Assembly: GCF_000816105.1 (NCBI RefSeq) | Contig: NZ_CP007140.1 | Location: 1,824,388 to 1,888,387 of the forward strand | Reading direction: 5' to 3' | Origin: Thermococcus guaymasensis DSM 11113 | Lineage (GTDB): Archaea > Methanobacteriota_B > Thermococci > Thermococcales > Thermococcaceae | Length of the DNA: 64,000 nucleotides | Shown: piece after piece, positions 26,880-34,921 of the stretch | How positions within the stretch are numbered: position 1 is the stretch's first letter | Layout: every line of letters starts with the position of its first letter | Notes under the pieces: generated by a model | Told to the model about the DNA's origin: nothing | What the model saw: the letters and a program-made list of their open reading frames with translations, nothing else | The model's database searches: none | Translations under genes and position numbers: made by a program

Positions 26880-28202
26880 TCACTTCGTCGCCCTCGTTAT
26901 TCCAACGTCCTCCACGAGGACGTAGGGCGTCGTGACCGGCGTGCTGACCTCCCACCAGTGGATGTGGTAGCTCTCCTTTCCGAGGGCCCTGATGCCCTCA
27001 AGGATTCTCTGCAGGTTGTCGCTGACGCGGATGTTCCTTATAGGCCTCAGCTCGCCGTTCTCGACGAGGAATATTCCGTCCCTCGGGATTGTGGAGAAGT
27101 CCCCTGCAACGTAGTTCTGGAAGCGGGTGTACCAGACGTTGGTGATGTAGATGCCCCTCTTGACCTCGCTGAAGAGCTCCTCCTTCGACCAGTCACCCGG
27201 TTCAAGGACGATGTTCCACGCGTGGGGCATTATTAAGCCAGCGTTTGCGGTGGTCTCGGTGCCGTACTTCTTAGCTAAGCTCGTGTTGAGCAGGAACGTC
27301 TTGAAGGTTCCGTTCTCGATTATCGTCGTTTCCCTCGTCGGGACGCCCTCGTCGTCGAACTTCCTCGTTCCGTAGCCGTTTGGCATGTTGCCGACGTCCT
27401 TTATCGTGACGAGCTCACTCGCGACCTTCTGGCCGAGCTTGTTCACGAGGAAGCTGAAACCGGCCTCTGCCGCGTAAGCCGAGGTCATGAAGCTCATGTA
27501 GCTGAGCAGGTTCGCAAACGCCAGCGGGTCGAAGATGACGTCGAAGCGTCCCTCCGGCCCCTGCTCCGGGTTCTGCGCCATCCTCGCTATCTCTCCAGCT
27601 TTCCTTCCGGCGCTTTCGGGATCGAACTTCTTGAGGACGCGGACCGAGTTCGTCCCGTGGCCGCTCTCAAGGTCGCCGATGAAGGCCCTGACGCTTATCT
27701 CTATCCCGGTGCCCTCGTCGAAGGCCTCGACGCCGTTGCTCGTGGTGAGGTAGAGCCCCTTGTGGTCGGTGTAGAGGACTCCAGCGACGCGTTTGGCCCC
27801 TTCTTCGAGGGCCGCATTAATGGCCGTCTCCACGTACTCGTTCGGCTCGTCGAGCTCGATTATAGCCTTGTCAAAGGTCTCCGGGATGTCCTTGTATTGG
27901 AACGGGCCCTCGGCGATTCCGTGGTAGTCCTCCTTCGGCGCCATGCCCTTCATGTTGCTCAAAAGCGTCTTTAGAGTCCTCTCGATGTTCTCCTCGCTCA
28001 GCTCGGTGATGGTCGTCCCAGCCACTCTCTTCTCCAGCTCAACGAAGAGCTCCACCTTCCTCTCGTGCCAGTTCTTGGCGACGGTTATCTCGTTGTTGGC
28101 AAAGCGGACCTGTCTCCTGTCCATCTCGTAGCCCAGAACTACGACGTCACCGAAGCCGAGCTCCTTGGCCTTCTTAAGGATGAACTCATTAACGTCGAAC
28201 AT
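26880..28202 (-). CDS. TldE/PmbA metalloprotease-complex subunit
   Basis: A 440-residue member of the TldD/PmbA family, the TldE-type partner. It lacks the HEXXXH metal site found in the upstream TldD. The N-terminal segment (ANNEITVAKNWHERKVEL) and the C-terminal barrel half (RDGIFLVENGEL and VLVEDVGITRATK) are typical. In bacteria TldD/TldE form a heterodimeric protease that cuts unfolded peptides. The ATG at 28202 has GGTGGTGGAG; a longer frame to 28343 inside tldD is rejected. It starts 10 bases after tldD. Confidence 0.87.
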   Translation of the reverse strand: MFDVNEFILKKAKELGFGDVVVLGYEMDRRQVRFANNEITVAKNWHERKVELFVELEKRVAGTTITELSEENIERTLKTLLSNMKGMAPKEDYHGIAEGPFQYKDIPETFDKAIIELDEPNEYVETAINAALEEGAKRVAGVLYTDHKGLYLTTSNGVEAFDEGTGIEISVRAFIGDLESGHGTNSVRVLKKFDPESAGRKAGEIARMAQNPEQGPEGRFDVIFDPLAFANLLSYMSFMTSAYAAEAGFSFLVNKLGQKVASELVTIKDVGNMPNGYGTRKFDDEGVPTRETTIIENGTFKTFLLNTSLAKKYGTETTANAGLIMPHAWNIVLEPGDWSKEELFSEVKRGIYITNVWYTRFQNYVAGDFSTIPRDGIFLVENGELRPIRNIRVSDNLQRILEGIRALGKESYHIHWWEVSTPVTTPYVLVEDVGITRATK

Positions 28203-28212
28203 CTCCACCACC

Positions 28213-29631
28213 TCACGGCCTCCTAAGCGGTATGTCCCTGAGCCTCGCGTGTGCTCCACCCATCCAGACGGGGACTCCCTGGCTGGGCTCGCCCTTACCG
28301 CAGGTTCCAGGATAGAACTCAACGTCCTTTCCAACGGCGTCAACGCTGCTCCATAATGCCTTGGTGGTTATCTCAAGGATGGGTCTCCTGACCGGGTGTT
28401 TTATCTCGCCGTTCTCTATGAGGTAAGCCTCTCTGCCGATGTACCTCTGCTGGTAGCGCCTGTCGTCAATGTTCCACTCGTTGAAGCTCACCATGTAAAC
28501 ACCGAGCTTGATATCTTCAATCAGCTCTTCGAAGGAGTGGTCGCCTGGGGCAAGGTAGGTGTTGGCCATCCTCACTATCGGCTCGCGATTGTAGTTCAGC
28601 GCTCTAGCGGAGCCGTTTGACCTCTGGCCGAGCTTCGCCGCGTACTCCCTGTTGGTGAGGAACTCGGTGATTATCCCGTTCCTTATGAGGTACCTCGGTC
28701 TTGCTTTCACGCCCTCGTCGTCGTAGAGGTAGAACCCCCAGCTGTTCGGGATTGTCGGGTCGTCTATGACGGTAACGACTTCACTTCCAATCCTCTCACC
28801 GAGCATGCCTGGTTTAACGAAGCTCTCTCCGGCCTGGGCCGCTTCCCTTCCCAGAATCCTATCCGCCTCATAGGGGTGTCCAACGCTTTCGTGAACGGCT
28901 ATTCCCGCCACTTCGGGGCTGATAACGAGGTCAACTTTCCCTTCGGGCGGCTTCTTGCCCTCATAGATGAGCCTCTTCAGGGCCTGGACGTCTTTGACCG
29001 CCCACTTCCAAGGCTCGTCCTTCTCAATGAGTTCGAGACCGCCGGAAAATGCCCTTTGGACGAATGGCGCCTGCTCCATCTGACCATTTTCGATGACCAC
29101 AAGGTTGTAGGTGACAGAAACGCGCGGGATTTTGCTCTTTACATACGCCCCCTCGCTGTTTACGAAGACCTTCTTCCAGAGCTGGTCTGAGTAAGTAAGG
29201 TAGCGCATCGGCACGTTCACGCCCGTTGCCTTCACTTCCTCCTCAATCTTCTTGAGGATTTCAAGCTTCTCCTCTGGCGAGAAGTCGCGGAAGTCCTTCT
29301 TCATCTTGACCTTGTATGAGACGCGGTGAAAGTCCTCCTCGCTGAAGCGGATGGGCTCGTTCCTCACCTTTGAGGCGGCTTTTGCCAGCTTCACCGCCTT
29401 CTTAACGGCCTCGCTCACGCTCTCCTTCGTGAGAACGTTGGTGCTTGCAAAGCCCATTCCTCCATCAACCAGAACCCTGATGCCGATTCCCTTGTCGGCG
29501 AGCACCTCAAGGCCTTCGGGATTGCCGTTTTTCATGGCAAGGGAAGTGCCGTTCTTCTCTTCATACCTTGCCTCTGCGTAGCTCGCCCCCCGTTCGAGGG
29601 CCTTTTCAACAGCAAACTCCAAAAGTTCCAT
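28213..29631 (-). CDS. tldD: TldD metalloprotease, catalytic subunit
   Basis: A 472-residue TldD homologue carrying the zinc-binding HEXXXH motif HESVGH (247-252) in GIAVHESVGHPYEADRI and the C-terminal cysteine region YPGTCGKGEPSQGVPVWMGG that provides the further zinc ligand. It forms a protease with TldE encoded next. The ATG at 29631 has GGTGA with a 5-base spacer. The promoter is at 29673-29689. Confidence 0.9.
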   Translation of the reverse strand: MELLEFAVEKALERGASYAEARYEEKNGTSLAMKNGNPEGLEVLADKGIGIRVLVDGGMGFASTNVLTKESVSEAVKKAVKLAKAASKVRNEPIRFSEEDFHRVSYKVKMKKDFRDFSPEEKLEILKKIEEEVKATGVNVPMRYLTYSDQLWKKVFVNSEGAYVKSKIPRVSVTYNLVVIENGQMEQAPFVQRAFSGGLELIEKDEPWKWAVKDVQALKRLIYEGKKPPEGKVDLVISPEVAGIAVHESVGHPYEADRILGREAAQAGESFVKPGMLGERIGSEVVTVIDDPTIPNSWGFYLYDDEGVKARPRYLIRNGIITEFLTNREYAAKLGQRSNGSARALNYNREPIVRMANTYLAPGDHSFEELIEDIKLGVYMVSFNEWNIDDRRYQQRYIGREAYLIENGEIKHPVRRPILEITTKALWSSVDAVGKDVEFYPGTCGKGEPSQGVPVWMGGAHARLRDIPLRRP

Positions 29632-29672
29632 GCACATCACCCCGGATTACTGCATATAGTAGTTCACGGAAG

Positions 29673-29689
29673 AGTATAAAAGTCTTTCC
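29673..29689 (-). promoter_or_regulatory. BRE/TATA promoter of tldD-tldE
   Basis: On the minus strand GGAAAGACTTTTATACT is a strong BRE/TATA element 45-58 bases before the tldD ATG, giving a leader of about 20 bases with a GGGGTGA site. Confidence 0.7.
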
Positions 29690-29759
29690 GTTAAGATGAG
29701 GGTCGAAAGGGGAGGAAGGTTTAAGCCTATTTTGGAATTAAAATGGGGACGGTGAGACA

Positions 29760-29912
29760 ATGGACGAGGCCGTAAGTCTGAAAACAAAGAAGCTCGCTGA
29801 AGAGGAGGTTAATGAAGAAGAGCTTAGAGAACTTGAGAGACTCTCGAAGGAAACACTAGAAAACGGAATACTCTGGAGAGAGGCTAAGAAAGAGCTGGGG
29901 CTAAAAGATTAA
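29760..29912 (+). CDS. Small charged protein (50 residues), unknown
   Basis: A 50-residue ORF that reads as a highly charged helical peptide (EEEVNEEELRELERLSKE, then ILWREAKKELGLKD). It has its own TATA-like GGTTTAAG at 29718-29725 and a GGTGAGACA site before the ATG, and its stop overlaps the mazG stop by 4 bases, so it is probably real. The composition and C-terminal WREAKKELGLKD recall short archaeal antitoxins, but no toxin gene is adjacent. No function is assigned. Confidence 0.55.
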   Translation: MDEAVSLKTKKLAEEEVNEEELRELERLSKETLENGILWREAKKELGLKD

Positions 29913-30202
29913 AACTTCTCCTCGCACTCGCACGGATTTTTCTTGCAGTAGGGACAGACGCCGGGATACTTCTTCTTTGCGGCCTCTTCCAGGTCAACTC
30001 CGAGCAGGTTTGCTAAGCTCGCGAGCCATGCCAGAACGTCGGCGAACTCCTCCTCCATGGCCTCGCGGTCGTTCTTCCGTATCGCCTCGCTCAGTTCACC
30101 GACTTCCTCCACGAACCAGAGGAAGGTTCTCTCAACGCCCCTCTTTGAGTCCTTGTGGAAGTAAATCTCCCGAATCATCTCCTGAAACTCCCGAATCTTC
30201 AT
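29909..30202 (-). CDS. mazG: MazG-like nucleotide pyrophosphohydrolase
   Basis: A 97-residue single MazG domain that should hydrolyse NTPs or dNTPs to the monophosphate. The metal site is EEVGELSEAI followed by EEEFADVLAWL. The C-terminus carries CPYC and CEC, a possible zinc knuckle that is seen in archaeal MazG-like proteins. It is a single-gene unit converging on the 50-residue ORF. Confidence 0.88.
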   Translation of the reverse strand: MKIREFQEMIREIYFHKDSKRGVERTFLWFVEEVGELSEAIRKNDREAMEEEFADVLAWLASLANLLGVDLEEAAKKKYPGVCPYCKKNPCECEEKF

Positions 30203-30241
30203 GTTCTCACCCGAGAAGGAGGAAAGAAAAGGGCTTAAAAA

Positions 30242-30922
30242 TCACTCGGCCGCGAGCTCGATGAGCTTCCTCATGTGGATTTCGGCCGTGTCGAAGACCT
30301 CGACCGGCACGTCGCCCTGCTTTATGGCCAGCGGGAGCTCGGTGCAGCCGAGGATAACTCCCTCAACTCCTTTTTCCTTTGCATATCTTTCCACGAGGTC
30401 AACCAGGTAGGGCTTGCTCTTGAGGTTCTCAAAGGCCAGCTCCTCGAAGATTATCCTGTCTATTTCGTCAATCTCTTCTTCGTTGGGGGTTATTACCTCA
30501 AAGCCCGCCTCGCGGAGGGCGTTCTTGTAGAAGTCCGCCGTCATCGTCGTCTTCGTCCCGAGGAGGAGAACCTTCTTAACGTCCCTCCTTTTCATCTCCT
30601 CGATGAGGGCCTCTATTATGCTCACCATCGGCACGCTAACGGCTTTCTGGACATCTGGAAAGACTATGTGCGGTGTGTTAGCGGTCAGGGCTATTATTTC
30701 AGCTCCGGCCCTCTCAAGGGCCTTCGCGGCCTTGATCAGTATCTCTTTCCGTCCTTCCCAGCCGCGGGGGTTGTTTTTGAACTCTTCGAAGTTTATCGAG
30801 TAGATTATCAGCTCCGGAAACGTAAACGGCCCGAACTTTTCTCTGCTCAGCCTGATGTAGTTCCTGTAGTAGTAACAGGTTGATTCCGGCGTCGTTCCAC
30901 CTATGAGGCCTATCTTTTTCAT
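30242..30922 (-). CDS. Asp/Glu racemase-family protein lacking the first catalytic Cys
   Basis: A 226-residue protein with the racemase fold: KKIGLIGGTTPEST loop at the N-terminus and ILGCTELPLAI at the C-terminus (C193). The first catalytic cysteine (C84 in the enzyme at 20663) is replaced: the motif reads LTANTPHIVF, with alanine at 81. A two-base racemase mechanism is therefore impaired; it may be a one-sided racemase, an isomerase of another substrate or a binding protein. The ATG at 30922 has GGTGGT at good spacing. It is divergent from the adenosyltransferase gene. Confidence 0.78.
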   Translation of the reverse strand: MKKIGLIGGTTPESTCYYYRNYIRLSREKFGPFTFPELIIYSINFEEFKNNPRGWEGRKEILIKAAKALERAGAEIIALTANTPHIVFPDVQKAVSVPMVSIIEALIEEMKRRDVKKVLLLGTKTTMTADFYKNALREAGFEVITPNEEEIDEIDRIIFEELAFENLKSKPYLVDLVERYAKEKGVEGVILGCTELPLAIKQGDVPVEVFDTAEIHMRKLIELAAE

Positions 30923-30973
30923 GGCAAACCACCGGGAAAGGTAGACCCAACACAATTATGAACCTTTTGGTTT

Positions 30974-30994
30974 CAAACTAAATGTTTTAGTTTG
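30974..30994. promoter_or_regulatory. Perfect 9-3-9 palindrome between divergent promoters
   Basis: CAAACTAAA (30974-30982) and TTTAGTTTG (30986-30994) flank TGT. It lies about 50 bases upstream of the racemase-family gene and just before the TATA box of the adenosyltransferase gene, an expected position for an operator controlling one or both. Confidence 0.5.
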
Positions 30995-31008
30995 AGCGAG
31001 CCAAAGGA

Positions 31009-31049
31009 ATAATGATTTAACCCCAAGAAACGAAACACCTTCGGGGTGA
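31009..31049 (+). promoter_or_regulatory. Promoter and leader hairpin of the adenosyltransferase gene
   Basis: TAATGATTTAACCCC (31009-31023) is the TATA region. In the leader, CCCCAAG (31021-31027) can pair with CTT-C-GGGG (31039-31046), which would bury the GGGGTGA ribosome binding site at 31043-31049. A role in control is inferred only. Confidence 0.35.
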
Positions 31050-31053
31050 AAGC

Positions 31054-31569
31054 ATGCCTATAACAACAAAGACCGGCGATAAAGGTTTAACAGGCCTCTT
31101 CACCGGCGACCGCGTGGCGAAGTATTCACCAATAATGGAGGCCAACGGCACTATAGACGAGCTCGACAGCTTTCTCGGGGAAGCCAAGCACTATGTCCCG
31201 GAAGAGATGGCGGAAATCCTCGAAAAAATCCAGGTTCAGCTCTACGACCTGATGGCCGAGCTCGCGAGCAGGGGGAAGTACGCCAAGGTGGGCGATGACG
31301 AGATTCGCTGGCTTGAGGAGCTTACGAAGAAGTACGAGGACGAGCTCCAGATTAGAGCTTTCGTCCTGCCCGGCTCAACGATAGCGAGTGCGAAGCTCGA
31401 CGTCTGCAGAGCCATAACCAGGAGGGCCGAGAGGAGAGTGGCCAAACTCGTCCTCGACTACGGTTTCGGCCAGAACGCTCTCGTCTACCTAAACAGGCTC
31501 AGCGATCTGCTCTTCATAATGGCGAGGGCGATAGAGAAGCGCGAGGGGAAGCTGAAGGAGGTCAAATGA
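31054..31569 (+). CDS. PduO-type cob(I)yrinic acid a,c-diamide adenosyltransferase
   Basis: A 171-residue ATP:corrinoid adenosyltransferase that adds the adenosyl group to cobalamin. The N-terminal ATP-binding TKTGDKGLTGLFTGDRV and the helix ARRGK/CRAITRRAERRVAKL with the NRLSDLLFIMAR end are typical of PduO. It acts in B12 salvage or biosynthesis. The GGGGTGA site before the ATG sets the start. It converges on an MFS gene and has its own promoter. Confidence 0.92.
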   Translation: MPITTKTGDKGLTGLFTGDRVAKYSPIMEANGTIDELDSFLGEAKHYVPEEMAEILEKIQVQLYDLMAELASRGKYAKVGDDEIRWLEELTKKYEDELQIRAFVLPGSTIASAKLDVCRAITRRAERRVAKLVLDYGFGQNALVYLNRLSDLLFIMARAIEKREGKLKEVK

Positions 31570-31579
31570 GCGTCTCCTT

Positions 31580-32821
31580 TCATTCTTCCAGTTCTTCCTC
31601 TGCCTGAACGTCCATCAGCAGAATTTCGCGGTATCTCAGCCAGTAATAGAGGGCGACGGCCCCCATTCCAATCCAGAGGCCGAGTGCAACAAGCCACGCT
31701 GGATAGAGGTTCAGGAGGGGACCGACGAGAACTAGTCCGGCCGGTGTCGCGATCCGCGTGAGGATTCCCAGGGCCGAGAAAACCCTGCCGCGAACCTCGC
31801 TCGGAACGGCTCTCTGGAGCTTGGACTGGATGGGAATGTCTATGAACGTCTCAGTTACTCCCCAAATCACGGCAACTGCACCAAGGAAGAAGAATGCAGC
31901 ATTTCTGTCGAGGCTCGAAACGGGTGAGATGACCCATATGAAAGCTATTGTCATCATCCCATCCAAAACCATCGCCCTGAACAGGAACTTCCCCGCTTTC
32001 TTCCCAAACTTCACCGCTATGAGAACGTTTCCAAGCAAAGCTCCACCCATGAAGAAGCTCTCCATGAGGCCGAACTGAAGGCTCGTGAACTTCAGAACCT
32101 CCCTCATGACATAGGGAAGGAGCACAGCGCCAAAGGGTGCGCTAAAGATACCCAAGAATATCGCAAAGGTCATCAGCGTCCTCAGGTAGTGGTGCCCGAA
32201 GATGAAACGGACGCCTTCCTTTATGTCGCTGAAGACCTGACCGATTCCCTCAATTGGCTTTGCCTTCCACTCGTAGCGGATTAGCATCTCAAAGAGGCCT
32301 GAACCGAAGAAGCTGACCGCGTTTATCAGGATTGCAAGCTTTATCCCACCGATTCCGTAGATTAAACCGCCGAGGGCCGGTCCAACGAGGCGGGCCAGTA
32401 TCGTGAAAGAAGACACCGTTGAGTTTGCCTTCTCAAGCTCGTCGGGCTCCACCAAGTCGGGGAACATCGCTCCGGTTCCGGCAGAGAAGAACGAACCCAA
32501 GACCGCCATGACTATCTGAACGGCAAGGAGCTGGTAGATGCCCAAGAGGTCAAACGCGATGACGCCGAAGAGGATAATGCCCCGGGCAAGGTCAAATCCC
32601 ACCATGAGCCACTTTCTGTTGTAGCGATCGCCGACGACACCGGCGAAGGGCATGATGATTAACGAGGGAATTATCTCAGCGAGGATGAAGGCAGTCATCA
32701 TCGAGCCGCTGTGGGTCTGGTCAAGGACGTAGAGGGGCAGTGCAACGTCCTGCACCGCCCAGCCGAGCTGGGAAACGAACCTCCCCACTGCGAAGAGCCA
32801 GAAGTTCCTGTTAAGGCTCAC
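31580..32821 (-). CDS. MFS transporter, second of a paralogous pair
   Basis: A 413-residue protein with about 12 membrane helices. The segment GVVGDRYNRKWLMVG is the MFS loop 2-3 motif. It is closely related along its length to the upstream gene (shared GRFVSQ.GW.VQDVALPLYVLDQT and YQLLA.Q.VM), so the pair arose by tandem duplication. The start overlaps the upstream stop by 4 bases (ATGA). It resembles drug or macrolide exporters; the substrate is unknown. Confidence 0.85.
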   Translation of the reverse strand: MSLNRNFWLFAVGRFVSQLGWAVQDVALPLYVLDQTHSGSMMTAFILAEIIPSLIIMPFAGVVGDRYNRKWLMVGFDLARGIILFGVIAFDLLGIYQLLAVQIVMAVLGSFFSAGTGAMFPDLVEPDELEKANSTVSSFTILARLVGPALGGLIYGIGGIKLAILINAVSFFGSGLFEMLIRYEWKAKPIEGIGQVFSDIKEGVRFIFGHHYLRTLMTFAIFLGIFSAPFGAVLLPYVMREVLKFTSLQFGLMESFFMGGALLGNVLIAVKFGKKAGKFLFRAMVLDGMMTIAFIWVISPVSSLDRNAAFFFLGAVAVIWGVTETFIDIPIQSKLQRAVPSEVRGRVFSALGILTRIATPAGLVLVGPLLNLYPAWLVALGLWIGMGAVALYYWLRYREILLMDVQAEEELEE

Positions 32822-34065
32822 GGCACCACCTCCGCGTTTTCTGAGCCGATGTTTATAACGGTTTCCCTAAAGCGGAGGTAATAATACAGGGTTATCATTA
32901 CGCTCGGGACTGTGAGGGCGAGGATTATCACCGTTGTTCCTGCGACGTCGATGAGGGGCCCCACGAGGGCCATGCCCAGCGGGGTCGTTGCCATCATCAC
33001 CGTCTCAAAAGCCGTGAAAAATCTGGAGCGGACCTCATCTGGGACTGCCTTCTGGAGCTTCGTGAAGAGCGGGATATTGACCAGGGTGTTGAAGAGCCCT
33101 ATCAGGCCGATTATCCCAAGCAGGGACGGATAGGCCAGTTCGCCAAGGATGGAGCGCGTCACGAAGGCAAGGCCCGTCAGGCAGAGGAGCTGGGCAAACA
33201 GCGCTCCAAAGAGGAAGTCCTCGGATTTCTCGCCGAGCTTCAATGCGATGAGCATGTTTCCGGCCAGCGCCCCTAGGGTCGCCGCCGTCTCGACGCTGCC
33301 GAACTTGACGGCAGAGAGGCCCAGCTCAATCCTGGCAAGGTAGGGAAGGACCACCGCGAACACCGGGTTGAGGAGGGTGTTGAGCAGTATCCCAAAGCTT
33401 ACGAGCACCATGAGGTTCTTTGAGCTCTTCATGAAGCGGAAGCCTTCGAGCATGTCGTCCCAGACCTCGTGGAGGCTTGAGAGCTCCCGCGTTTCCCTGC
33501 GGTACTCGATCAGGATTTCAAACAGTCCCGAGCCAAAGAAGCTCACAGCGTTCACCAGGAAGGCCAGTTTGATTCCGCCGAGGGCGTAGATTAGCCCGCC
33601 GAGGATGGGGCCGAGTATCCTTAGTATCTGGCCACCACTCTGCAGTATCGAGTTCGCCCTCGCAAGCTGCTCCCTCTCCACCAGGTCGGGAAACATCCCG
33701 ACTATGCCTGCCGAGAAGAACGCTCCCATGACGCTCATCACCATCTGAATTGCCAGGAGCTGGTATATTCCCAGCAGGTTGAACCCTATGACCGCGAAGA
33801 GGAGGACTCCCCTCGCTATATCGAGGCCGTACATGAGCTTCTTCCTGTCGTAGCGGTCACCGATAACCCCGGCTATCGGGTTCACGAGCAACCTCGGAAT
33901 TAGCTCGGCCATTATGAAGAGGCTCATCATCGCCCCGCTGCCGGTCTGGTCGAGCACATAGAGCGGAACGGCAACATCCTGCACGACCCATCCGGCCTGT
34001 GATATCCACCTGCCCACGGTGTAGAGCCAGAAGTTCCGGCCCATCCTCCGGAAATCCTCGAACAT
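32818..34065 (-). CDS. MFS transporter, first of a paralogous pair
   Basis: A 415-residue 12-helix protein with the MFS motif GVIGDRYDRKKLMYG. It is the upstream member of the tandem pair and may work as a heterodimer with it (inference). Starts at 34065 (ATG), 34044 (ATG) or 34092 (GTG) are all possible; 34065 is chosen as it precedes the conserved DFRRMGRNFWLY. It lies 63 bases after the DUF4097 gene and is probably the fifth gene of the ArsR-led cluster, though the AT-rich gap at 34093-34128 may hold a separate promoter. Confidence 0.83.
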   Translation of the reverse strand: MFEDFRRMGRNFWLYTVGRWISQAGWVVQDVAVPLYVLDQTGSGAMMSLFIMAELIPRLLVNPIAGVIGDRYDRKKLMYGLDIARGVLLFAVIGFNLLGIYQLLAIQMVMSVMGAFFSAGIVGMFPDLVEREQLARANSILQSGGQILRILGPILGGLIYALGGIKLAFLVNAVSFFGSGLFEILIEYRRETRELSSLHEVWDDMLEGFRFMKSSKNLMVLVSFGILLNTLLNPVFAVVLPYLARIELGLSAVKFGSVETAATLGALAGNMLIALKLGEKSEDFLFGALFAQLLCLTGLAFVTRSILGELAYPSLLGIIGLIGLFNTLVNIPLFTKLQKAVPDEVRSRFFTAFETVMMATTPLGMALVGPLIDVAGTTVIILALTVPSVMITLYYYLRFRETVINIGSENAEVVP

Positions 34066-34128
34066 CCCCGCTAACCCCCATGCATCTCTCACTTAATTAC
34101 TGAATTAAATAATTGAAGAATTAAAGAA

Positions 34129-34782
34129 TCAAATCAGCTCGACCCTCACGTCGCCGTTCACGGTGCTGGCCCTGACCTCAAATTCACCCGTCCCTATAAC
34201 GGGGTCGCCCGGGTCTATGCCGACCAGCTTAACGTCTCCATTGACCCTTTTGCTGACTATCCTGGCATCGCAGAACTCTGTCAGGCGAAGCACGATGTCG
34301 CCGTTGACACAGCTTACCTCGACGTTCCCCTCGAGCTCCTCGATGGTAAGTTCGATTTCACCGTTCACTGTGGAGGCCTTCAGGGGGCCAGCAACCGTTA
34401 GGTGAGCCATTATCTCGCCGTTCACCGTGCTGATATTTTTGGTCTCGCAGTCCTCCAGCCATATCCTACCGTTCACGGTAGCGACGTTCTCAAACCGAAC
34501 ACTCCTGGCCTTAAGCTCGCCGTTCACGTTCTTGGCGTTTACAACGACGTTCCTGGGCACCTTCAGGCTTATCTCAGCCCAACCGTTCTCCCTGAGCAGG
34601 TTCAGGAACTTTTTCTTCGGCTCCTCTCTGATGATAAGCTTGCTTCCCTTTTGTTCGACTTCAACGTTTACCTCGCCGTGGATGGTGTAATCCACCTCGA
34701 CGTAGTCGTTCTCCCATCCCTCGATCTCGATCCGGCCGTTGGTGGCCTTTATGTCGACTTCCCGGACGTTTTCAAATATCAT
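34129..34782 (-). CDS. DUF4097-type beta-helix protein with VNG repeats
   Basis: A 217-residue protein with seven evenly spaced VNG(E/R/D) turns (for example ATVNGRI, STVNGEI, RVNGDV), typical of DUF4097 right-handed beta-helix proteins. There is no signal peptide, so it is probably cytoplasmic or membrane-associated through partners. Function unknown; relatives often sit beside membrane proteins and regulators, as here. The ATG overlaps the stop of a 45-residue ORF by 4 bases, showing translational coupling. Confidence 0.78.
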   Translation of the reverse strand: MIFENVREVDIKATNGRIEIEGWENDYVEVDYTIHGEVNVEVEQKGSKLIIREEPKKKFLNLLRENGWAEISLKVPRNVVVNAKNVNGELKARSVRFENVATVNGRIWLEDCETKNISTVNGEIMAHLTVAGPLKASTVNGEIELTIEELEGNVEVSCVNGDIVLRLTEFCDARIVSKRVNGDVKLVGIDPGDPVIGTGEFEVRASTVNGDVRVELI

Positions 34783-34916
34783 ATCAAACCCTCCAGCGGA
34801 TGAAATTCAAAATCGAAAAGGGGCCTCTCGTGCCCCGTCTTCTTTTCGCAACACTCCTCCCGTCCATCGGCGATTGTGATGGTATCAGGAGCCTTTGAAA
34901 TTGCCGCGGTCTCCAT
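34779..34916 (-). CDS. Small coupled ORF (45 residues), unknown
   Basis: A 45-residue ORF starting METAAISKAPDT, with a CC pair in EECCEKK and a hydrophobic acidic end (LFDFEFHPLEGLI). It has a GGTGAGTGGG site, starts 5 bases after the stop of the membrane-protein gene and ends in an ATGA overlap with the DUF4097 gene. The tight packing on both sides argues that it is translated. No family is recognised; the cysteine pair could bind metal or form a disulfide. Confidence 0.6.
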   Translation of the reverse strand: METAAISKAPDTITIADGREECCEKKTGHERPLFDFEFHPLEGLI

Positions 34917-34921
34917 CCCAC

